7,161 nucleotides of DNA from Ruminococcus sp. (lineage in GTDB: Bacteria > Bacillota > Clostridia > Oscillospirales > Ruminococcaceae), in assembly GCA_019417865.1 (NCBI GenBank), contig DYCW01000278.1:1-7161 (forward strand), given 5' to 3'. A program made the translations under genes and the position numbers. Numbering within the stretch: the stretch's first letter is position 1; every line of letters starts with the position of its first letter. The notes below the pieces were generated by a model that did no database searches, was not told the origin of the DNA, and worked only from the letters and a program-made list of their open reading frames with translations. This document shows, one piece after another, positions 1-4,975 of the stretch.

Positions 1-170
1 TGGATCGTCTGGCAATGGTGATGCTGCAAGCAGAAAGCCTGCGAGATGTCGTTGCCTTCCCGAAGGTACAGAATGCAAGCGAATTGATGAGCGAATGTCC
101 GTCTCCAGTTGATACAGAGAGCCTGGATGTACTGGGCATTCAGGTAAAGGAAACGCCGCAGGCTGATTGA
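1..170 (+). CDS. aspS: Aspartyl-tRNA synthetase, C-terminal end (5' truncated)
   Basis: The reading frame beginning at base 3 gives the last 55 residues of a class II aspartyl-tRNA synthetase, which charges tRNA-Asp with aspartate in the cytoplasm. The visible part starts DRLAMVMLQAES, the motif 3 region with the conserved Gly-(L/I)-D-R arginine that contacts ATP. It continues with the family's AFPKVQNASELMSECPSPV segment, typical of the end of bacterial AspRS. The short hydrophilic tail after LDVLGI ends in TGA at 168-170. The gene is cut by the left window edge, so nothing can be said about its start, its promoter or a hisS neighbour. It is the only + strand gene and converges on the M23 gene, with a shared hairpin terminator about 100 bases after the stop. 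Recognition is by sequence signature and I consider it secure. Confidence 0.95.
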   Translation, partial: DRLAMVMLQAESLRDVVAFPKVQNASELMSECPSPVDTESLDVLGIQVKETPQAD

Positions 171-272
171 GGTCACAGGTGAACCGCGTAGCGGATTCGT
201 CGGATGATTCGAAAAAGTATTTCTGCATTTTCTCTCCAACAAACGGAACGCATATTAAATCATTTTATCACA

Positions 273-312
273 AAAACACCGGTTTCACGCAACCTTGTGA
301 AACCGGTGTTTT
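273..312. terminator. Bidirectional intrinsic terminator between aspS and the M23 gene
   Basis: A perfect 16-bp inverted repeat, AAAACACCGGTTTCAC at 273-288 and its complement at 297-312, encloses an 8-nt loop. The A/T ends give T-runs in both directions: TTTT then ATTAT on the + strand, and TTTTTG on the - strand. The M23 stop codon (314-316) lies one base from the stem, and aspS ends 102 bases upstream on the other side. It is well placed to end both convergent transcripts. Confidence 0.9.
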
Positions 313-313
313 A

Positions 314-1093
314 TTATCCATTCCGAACGTATTCATAGGGGTCTATATAGCTTCCGCCCTTTTTTACTTCAAAGTGCAGATGCGACTCCATTTTGCTTTC
401 CATATCTGCCGTATCACCAATGACGCCGATGGTTTGTCCGCTTTCTACCGTTTCCCCCTCCTGCAATTCCAGACTAGGAGACAAATTACAGTATCGACTT
501 ACAATGCCGTTTTCATGATCGACAGAAACACAAATGCCCCACAACGGATCATTTACAACTTCTACCACCGTACCGTTATCAATGGCACGTACAGATGCTC
601 CGGTTTCTGCCAGAATATCCACACCATTGTGCGTCTGCCATGTACCGGTTGTTTCGGATTTGACCAGTTCATTGTTACTGAATGGCTGTGCCACTTCTCC
701 ATCCACTGGCATCACCAGCACATGCGAAATCGTCTCTTCAGACGCTGGGGGTTCTTCTGATTCTGCCTCTGGCAGAGGTTCGGGTTCCGTTTCTGCTGCC
801 TCTGTTTCTACAACCGTTGTTTCCTCTGGCACATCCGTTTTCACACCTACAACGGCGTTATACTCAGGCTGCGTCGTTGTTACCTTGTCATAGGCTTGTG
901 CAAGAAAATTCGTCGTGGGCTGAGTCATCTCTACAATTTGAGACATCCCTTCTTCCATGGCTTCATTTGCCTCATTTGTCACCTGATAGGCATATACACA
1001 CGCTGCACCAATCATCAGGATACTAATGCCAATAGCAGTATAAAAGCCTTTGTACTTTCCTGCCTGCTTTTCTGTTGTGCTTGCTTTTTTCAC
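314..1093 (-). CDS. M23-family (LytM-like) membrane-anchored protein, possibly SpoIIQ-like and degenerate
   Basis: Predicted 259-aa bitopic membrane protein with an extracytoplasmic peptidoglycan-peptidase fold. The frame extends to a GTG at 1102, but GGAGG at 1102-1106 is an ideal ribosome site 8 nt before the GTG at 1091-1093, so I start there (VKKASTTEKQ). Residues about 19-36 form one membrane segment after a short basic N-terminus. A Thr/Glu/Pro-rich linker (about 75-120) follows, then the M23 domain (about 125-256). Visible motifs are HNGVD (H155, D159) and HLHFEV (H238, H240), which in LytM-type enzymes hold zinc and one catalytic His. The other catalytic His, normally in a YxHL motif, is Asn here (RYCNL, N203). 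The domain may therefore bind zinc but cut poorly or not at all, as in SpoIIQ, whose M23 domain is a binding partner of SpoIIIAH during engulfment. The same layout (one TM, linker, M23) fits SpoIIQ, but neither neighbours nor a sigma-F promoter confirm it. It could instead be an amidase-activator-like or cell-wall M23 protein. Confidence 0.85.
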   Translation of the reverse strand: MKKASTTEKQAGKYKGFYTAIGISILMIGAACVYAYQVTNEANEAMEEGMSQIVEMTQPTTNFLAQAYDKVTTTQPEYNAVVGVKTDVPEETTVVETEAAETEPEPLPEAESEEPPASEETISHVLVMPVDGEVAQPFSNNELVKSETTGTWQTHNGVDILAETGASVRAIDNGTVVEVVNDPLWGICVSVDHENGIVSRYCNLSPSLELQEGETVESGQTIGVIGDTADMESKMESHLHFEVKKGGSYIDPYEYVRNG

Positions 1094-1101
1094 ACGCAAC
1101 A

Positions 1102-1131
1102 CCTCCGTCCTTATTGTGTACGAGACGGAGG
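1102..1131 (-). promoter_or_regulatory. Inverted repeat that contains the M23 ribosome-binding site
   Basis: CCTCCGTC (1124-1131 read on the - strand) is complementary to GACGGAGG (1102-1109), giving 8 bp with a 14-nt spacer. The second arm contains the GGAGG ribosome site of the M23 gene. In an RNA starting upstream of 1131 the site would be paired and translation could be lowered. A weak -10-like TATAAA at 1134-1139 would place the start of transcription inside the first arm and break the hairpin, so the effect would then apply only to read-through RNA from the upstream gene. There is no T-tract, so it is not a terminator. The dyad is seen; the function is inferred. Confidence 0.4.
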
Positions 1132-1199
1132 AATTTATACATGAGGATAGAAAGAATTTGGATGGTGCAAAATTCGCTCAGCTGTAAAGAAAACAATTC

Positions 1200-1733
1200 T
1201 TACCTTTTAAATTCCAATATCTCACAGTTTCCGATCCCGTAACCTGCATATTGTTCATTGGTCATATCGTAAAAATACGACCGCACCACTCTTGCAATGC
1301 CATTATGAGCAACCAATAGATAAGTTTTTTCCTGCTGCATCAGTTCATCCAGCAAGTTATAGATACGCTGTGCCAGTTGCAGCATAGATTCTCCGCCCTC
1401 ATAACGGTCTGCAAACTGCATCTTCGCCTGACGAAATGCAGCACCATCTCTTGCTGTGGATTCGTATTTGCCAAAGTTCTGTTCTCGTAGGCGTGGTTCT
1501 TCCATTGCCGGTAAACCGGTAATCTCTGCAATATGCTTTGCGGTATCCGCCGCCCGCATCAGTGGAGAATATAAAATGGCATCTATGGCATACTGCCGCT
1601 CCAAAATCAAATTGCCGACTGCAATTGCCTGCTGATGTCCAAGGTCTGTTAGTGCAATGTCTGTCGAACCGCAGATTTTATTTTCTACATTCCAGATGGT
1701 CTGTCCATGACGGACAAAATAAACATGTGGCAT
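1200..1733 (-). CDS. Histidine phosphatase family protein (phosphoglycerate mutase-like)
   Basis: A 177-aa cytoplasmic member of the histidine phosphatase superfamily, branch 1, which removes phosphate from small molecules through a phosphohistidine. The signature is at the N-terminus: FVRHGQT with R8 and nucleophile H9. Next come the substrate-loop region N15-xxx-ICGSTDIALTDLG, R60 in SPLMRAADTA, the acid E84 in LREQNFGKYE, and the second catalytic His, H143, in LLVAHNG. All four core residues are present, and the length is normal for small phosphatases such as PhoE/CobC types. Lacking the longer insertions of glycolytic GpmA, it is more likely a phosphatase than a mutase. The substrate cannot be read: there are no cobalamin genes nearby to support an alpha-ribazole phosphatase role. 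The ATG at 1731-1733 follows AGAGG at about 11 nt. It lies 44 nt after the aldo/keto reductase stop and is probably the last gene of the five-gene run. Confidence 0.9.
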   Translation of the reverse strand: MPHVYFVRHGQTIWNVENKICGSTDIALTDLGHQQAIAVGNLILERQYAIDAILYSPLMRAADTAKHIAEITGLPAMEEPRLREQNFGKYESTARDGAAFRQAKMQFADRYEGGESMLQLAQRIYNLLDELMQQEKTYLLVAHNGIARVVRSYFYDMTNEQYAGYGIGNCEILEFKR

Positions 1734-1777
1734 AAGATATGTGTTCCTCTCTTTCTAAAGCAATGGATACAGCACCT

Positions 1778-2773
1778 TCATTTTCCCAATATCTGTTCGA
1801 TTGCTTCTATCTCCGCTTGCACCAATTTTGGCTGCTGCACCATCTCCAATGCATCCTGCACCTGCTCCGGCTTCGAGGCACCAATGAGCACACTGGTTAC
1901 TGCCGGCTGCCGCAAAATCCAATGCATCGCCAACTGTGCCAGCTTTTGTCCTCTATTCTGTGCAAATGCCTGTAGCTGCTGTAACATCGCAAGCCGCTCT
2001 GCTGTCAACTGCTCCGCCTTCAAAAAGCGTCCATCTGTCCGAATCCGGCTGTCTTCCGGAATCGTTCCATGCAAATAGCGATCTGTCAGCAGTCCCTGTG
2101 CCAACGGACTGAATACAATCAACCCCTTTCCAGTCTCCTGACAAGCAGTTAGCATCCCATTTTGCTCTATGATACGGTCTAACATGGAATACCGATTCTG
2201 GTTGATCACAAACGGGCAGTGCAGCTTCTCCAAAATGACACACGCCTTCCGCATCATTTCCCCGTCATAGTTGGACAAGCCCACATATAATGCTTTTCCA
2301 CTCTGCACCGCCTGGGCCAGTGCACCCATGGTCTCTTCCAAAGGTGTTTCCGGGTCTGGACGATGGTGGTAGAAAATGTCCACATAATCCAACCCCATAC
2401 GATGCAAACTCTGGTCAAGACTGGCAAGAAGATATTTTCGACTGCCCCAGTTGCCGTAAGGACCTTCCCACATATCATATCCTGCTTTGGTGCTAATGAT
2501 GAGTTCATCCCGATGCCCTGCAAAAGTGGTTTTTAGGATCTGCCCAAAGTTACGTTCTGCGGCACCTGCCGGCGGACCGTAATTATTGGCAAGGTCAAAA
2601 TGCGTGATGCCGCCATCAAATGCAGCCCGGCAAATCGCTTCCATGTGTGAAAAATTGTTGGTATCTCCGAAATTGTGCCATAACCCCAGAGAAACTTCCG
2701 GCAGCTTCAAACCACTGTTTCCACAGCGATTGTACTGCATATTCGCATAGCGTTCTGAATTTGGTATATTCAT
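1778..2773 (-). CDS. gpr: Aldo/keto reductase, L-glyceraldehyde 3-phosphate reductase (YghZ/Gpr) type
   Basis: A 331-aa NAD(P)H-dependent aldo/keto reductase of the AKR14/YghZ group. Its E. coli member reduces L-glyceraldehyde 3-phosphate, and also methylglyoxal, in the cytoplasm. The resemblance to E. coli YghZ as I remember it is close through most of the length: the N-terminal ERYxxMQYxxCGxSGL pattern, SLGLWHNFG (28-36), ITHFDLANNYGPP (56-68), ISTKAGYDMW (93-102), SRKYLLASLDQSL (111-123), QSGKALYVG (157-165) and SVLIGAS near the C-terminus. The catalytic tetrad is visible as D60, Y65, K96 and H137 (FYHHRPD). The IGASKPEQ segment (298-305) is the NADPH-phosphate-binding loop. Length is normal for the family, about 330-346 aa. 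The ATG at 2771-2773 follows AAAGGA at a good distance. It lies 28 nt after the unrecognised gene. The activity is assigned by family; the true substrate may be another toxic aldehyde. Confidence 0.92.
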   Translation of the reverse strand: MNIPNSERYANMQYNRCGNSGLKLPEVSLGLWHNFGDTNNFSHMEAICRAAFDGGITHFDLANNYGPPAGAAERNFGQILKTTFAGHRDELIISTKAGYDMWEGPYGNWGSRKYLLASLDQSLHRMGLDYVDIFYHHRPDPETPLEETMGALAQAVQSGKALYVGLSNYDGEMMRKACVILEKLHCPFVINQNRYSMLDRIIEQNGMLTACQETGKGLIVFSPLAQGLLTDRYLHGTIPEDSRIRTDGRFLKAEQLTAERLAMLQQLQAFAQNRGQKLAQLAMHWILRQPAVTSVLIGASKPEQVQDALEMVQQPKLVQAEIEAIEQILGK

Positions 2774-2801
2774 AGTAATTCCTTTCTATTAATGATTCCC
2801 A

Positions 2802-3317
2802 TCAAGCAGATGTATTTGATTTCCACTGCTGCATTCGGTTGCAGCAATCGACATACAGTGCCACACACACGTAATTCTGCAAGTCCTGTTCATCCAGTCC
2901 TCGGAATGCATATAGTTCATCCCAAAGTAAAGTGCTACCCTCTACCATAAATTCTCCCGTTGTCAACTCCACTCCAACAAATATCCGTGAAACTTCACCG
3001 CCCCACAAATCAGGGGCATCCCGATTTTCGGACTGATAGAGATAGGTACCTGCACCGGCATTCTCCAGAAAAAATGCTCTCGGAATTGTTTTTTCCCCAG
3101 CTGGAATTTTTTCCGCAGAATGCAAATTCATGGTCACATTATCAGAAATGACTCTGCGGGCATGTTCATCGAATCTCTCTGTCAAAACAAACTTATCCTG
3201 CAAATAATGCAGCAATTCCATTCCGGATTTCCGGTTTGGATGCAATTGATCTTTATATTGTATCCAAATTTGTTGCCATGTTTTCAAATCTGCCTGCGTT
3301 GGTTTCTTTGTAATCAT
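2802..3317 (-). CDS. Hypothetical protein, 171 aa, unrecognised
   Basis: I do not recognise this family. The frame stays open upstream to about 3590, but that stretch runs inside the flavoprotein gene in another frame. The ATG at 3315-3317 is preceded by AGGAG (3329-3333), which overlaps the flavoprotein's TAG stop (3332-3334), so I start there; this points to translational coupling. The product looks soluble and acidic to neutral, with no signal peptide or membrane segment. Residues 1-60 look helical, with LLHYLQDKF (35-43) and ERFDEHARRVISDN (47-60). Residues 80-135 look strand-rich, with a Gly-rich AGAGTYLY (87-94) and RIFVGVELTTGEFMVEGS (111-128). The C-terminal part is WDELYAFRGLDEQDLQNYV (132-150) followed by CVALYVDCC, which holds three Cys (151, 158, 159). 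The two Cys side by side could matter given the redox neighbours, but no known metal motif is formed. It is the third gene of the five-gene run. A role as a partner or folding factor for its neighbours is a guess. Confidence 0.8.
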   Translation of the reverse strand: MITKKPTQADLKTWQQIWIQYKDQLHPNRKSGMELLHYLQDKFVLTERFDEHARRVISDNVTMNLHSAEKIPAGEKTIPRAFFLENAGAGTYLYQSENRDAPDLWGGEVSRIFVGVELTTGEFMVEGSTLLWDELYAFRGLDEQDLQNYVCVALYVDCCNRMQQWKSNTSA

Positions 3318-3331
3318 TATTTCTTGTTCTC

Positions 3332-4030
3332 CTATTCCTTCCACGGTCGCTTTTTTCCCAGCCAGCCTTGTTCTTTCCAATATGCCATATCTGCGGAATT
3401 CCACCCATGCTGCTGTACCATCCGCATCACAGAAAAGAATAATCTTGTTTTCAGAGAAGGTTTCACGTTTCCAGCATGCCGTTGTATATTTTGTTGCAGC
3501 TTCTGCACATGTTTTGTAATCGCTGCCTTCTTTTTTGGTTTTACACCATCCCAGTTCACAGCTGCGACAGCCACACCATACGAATAGCATTTTCCAATGC
3601 CCCAGAAAAAGAAGCTATGCCGCATATCCTTACAAGCGGAACGCATACCAGCACCAGCGGCTGTTGTGATACAAACCGCCTGTTTTCGGAACATGGAGGC
3701 TTCTGGACGATGCACCATCCAGCGGTATCCATAGTGATCTAACAATGCTTTCATCGAACCCGTCACATGATACACATAGACCGGGGACGTCAAAATCAAG
3801 AGATCTGCCTGGTCGATGGCATCTGTAATCGGCTGCATGGCAGTAACATGCGGACATTTTTGTTCTGATTCGCTGAAACACATGGTGCACCCACAGCAGA
3901 AATGCGGCATATCCCTCGGCAAAAAGAATTCTGTCATTTCGGTTTCTGTCCCCAGCTGTTCTGCCAGCATCCGCCCGATATGATAGGTAGAACCCTTATG
4001 ATTCTGTCCGTGCAGCAATACTATTTTCAT
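3332..4030 (-). CDS. Flavodoxin-fold NAD(P)H-dependent oxidoreductase, iron-sulfur flavoprotein-like
   Basis: A 232-aa cytoplasmic FMN-binding protein of the NADPH-dependent FMN reductase/flavodoxin-like superfamily. The frame continues to a GTG at 4048, but GGGAGG (4039-4044) is an ideal ribosome site 8 nt before the ATG at 4028-4030 and only 2 nt before the ATG at 4034-4036, so MKIVLLHGQN is taken as the start. The N-terminal strand and phosphate-binding loop are KIVLLHGQNHKGST (2-15), and the second FMN loop region is LTSPVYVYHVTGSMKALLDH (80-99). Four cysteines, C45, C48, C51 and C59, are spaced C-x2-C-x2-C-x7-C. This fits the compact motif that holds a 4Fe-4S cluster in archaeal iron-sulfur flavoproteins (ISF) and is common in clostridial homologues; C46 is an extra Cys. 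The C-terminal third is basic (KPKKK, KKRPWKE) and less typical. It lies 22 nt after the ferredoxin-nitroreductase gene, whose Fe-S domain could pass electrons to it. The cluster is inferred from spacing only. Confidence 0.88.
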   Translation of the reverse strand: MKIVLLHGQNHKGSTYHIGRMLAEQLGTETEMTEFFLPRDMPHFCCGCTMCFSESEQKCPHVTAMQPITDAIDQADLLILTSPVYVYHVTGSMKALLDHYGYRWMVHRPEASMFRKQAVCITTAAGAGMRSACKDMRHSFFFWGIGKCYSYGVAVAAVNWDGVKPKKKAAITKHVQKLQQNIQRHAGNVKPSLKTRLFFSVMRMVQQHGWNSADMAYWKEQGWLGKKRPWKE

Positions 4031-4052
4031 GTACATGTCCTCCCTCACGATT

Positions 4053-4832
4053 TTATAGCCATTGGATCTCTAATGCCTGCAAGCGTTTCGGCACGGCTCG
4101 ATACGGATTTTGTACCGGATAGCCCAGCATCAATGTGCCATAGACATTGCAGTCCACCGGCAGCTGCAAACAGGTACGACACGCCGGAATCTGATTCAAA
4201 AACCGAGTCAAATAGCCGCCCCAGCAAGTCCCAATCCCATTTGCCTGTAACATCAGCTCCACAGTTGTCAACGCAATGGCAGTATCCTGACTGGGATTCA
4301 AGGCTGTTTTTTTACAGTATCCGATTAACAGAACGGCATTTTCTCCCATAACAGGATTGTTATTTCTGGCATATTCCAACGGAATTTCTGGAGAACATCC
4401 TGTTTCGGCACAGAACTGCAAAATCGCCTGCATGATTTCCTGCTGCTTTTCTGCATCCTGCAATATGATCCATTTTGTAGGATGTTCATTTTTGGCACTG
4501 GGTGCCAGCATAGCGGTCTGTAATGCCTGCTGCAACCGTTCTGGCGGAACCGGACGCTTTTGAAATTTGCGGTAAGAACGCCGCTGCATCATTAGTTGTT
4601 GGACAATCTCCGGTGTATACTCTGATAATGGAGTAACGGCATCCGAAACAGCAGACGCTCCATCAAAGGTAATGGCACCTTGCGGACAAATTGCAGCACA
4701 ATGCATACAGGCAATGCAAGCTTTGTCATTGCATCTTACCTGTTTATCGGCGTTCATTTCTAATACGGTAAAGGGACAGACTGCAATACATTGTCCACAA
4801 CTGGTACAAATCGCATCTTCTATGGTAATCAT
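4053..4832 (-). CDS. Ferredoxin-nitroreductase fusion protein
   Basis: A 259-aa cytoplasmic fusion of a 2x[4Fe-4S] ferredoxin domain with an FMN-dependent nitroreductase domain. The ferredoxin part (1-57) has two complete cluster motifs, C9-x2-C12-x2-C15-x3-C19-P and C39-x2-C42-x2-C45-x3-C49-P, with one extra Cys at 34. The nitroreductase part starts with RRSYRKF (84-90), the family's FMN-phosphate-binding arginine/serine region. It continues with APSAKNEHPTKWIIL (111-125) and the C-terminal IGTCWGGYLTRF, the other half of the flavin pocket. Such fusions are common in anaerobic Clostridia and archaea. Known relatives reduce nitro compounds, flavins or enones, with ferredoxin as likely donor; the physiological substrate is unknown. 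The ATG at 4830-4832 follows AGGAG with about 8 nt between. It is the first gene of the five-gene run. I see no strong promoter between the CapA terminator and this start, so expression may partly depend on read-through or on a weak promoter. Confidence 0.93.
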   Translation of the reverse strand: MITIEDAICTSCGQCIAVCPFTVLEMNADKQVRCNDKACIACMHCAAICPQGAITFDGASAVSDAVTPLSEYTPEIVQQLMMQRRSYRKFQKRPVPPERLQQALQTAMLAPSAKNEHPTKWIILQDAEKQQEIMQAILQFCAETGCSPEIPLEYARNNNPVMGENAVLLIGYCKKTALNPSQDTAIALTTVELMLQANGIGTCWGGYLTRFLNQIPACRTCLQLPVDCNVYGTLMLGYPVQNPYRAVPKRLQALEIQWL

Positions 4833-4867
4833 ATCATTTTCTCCTGTTCTGCTTACCCTAACAATAG

Positions 4868-4932
4868 AAAAAAACGCCGCTCTGTTCTAGAAGAAAATAT
4901 TGCAACATGAAATTCTCTAAAAACAGAGCGGC
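4868..4932 (-). terminator. Intrinsic terminator after the CapA-family gene
   Basis: On the - strand GCCGCTCTGTT (4932-4922) pairs with AACAGAGCGGC (4886-4876), 11 perfect bp. An inner stem (4919-4913 with 4888-4895, one bulge) shortens the loop to about 17 nt. A T7 tract (4874-4868) follows after one C. It begins 43 bases after the CapA stop. The + strand side has no T-run, so it works only for the - strand. The long two-part stem is somewhat unusual but energetically sound. Confidence 0.82.
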
Positions 4933-4975
4933 AGATTTCTCAACCTTACAATTTTACTGGATTCAAAATGTCATG

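Noticed and set aside
184..194. Small hairpin CCGC-GTA-GCGG just after aspS
   Set aside because: Only 4 bp, no T-run after it; the strong terminator at 273-312 explains transcription end.
167..760. Open + strand frame of 197 codons starting just before the aspS stop
   Set aside because: It runs through the shared terminator and then antisense across the M23 gene, has no ribosome site for its TTG, and its product has no recognisable pattern. It is a shadow of the - strand gene.
3120..3587. 155-codon open frame on the + strand
   Set aside because: Antisense to two well-supported genes, Phe/Cys-rich product, no ribosome site.
3318..3590. N-terminal extension of the unrecognised protein up to 3590
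   Set aside because: This part overlaps the flavoprotein gene in another frame, is Cys/Trp/Lys-rich nonsense in character, and the ATG at 3317 has AGGAG placed before it.
3902..4351. 149-codon open frame on the + strand
   Set aside because: Antisense across the junction of the flavoprotein and ferredoxin-nitroreductase genes, both of which have clear motifs; no recognisable product.
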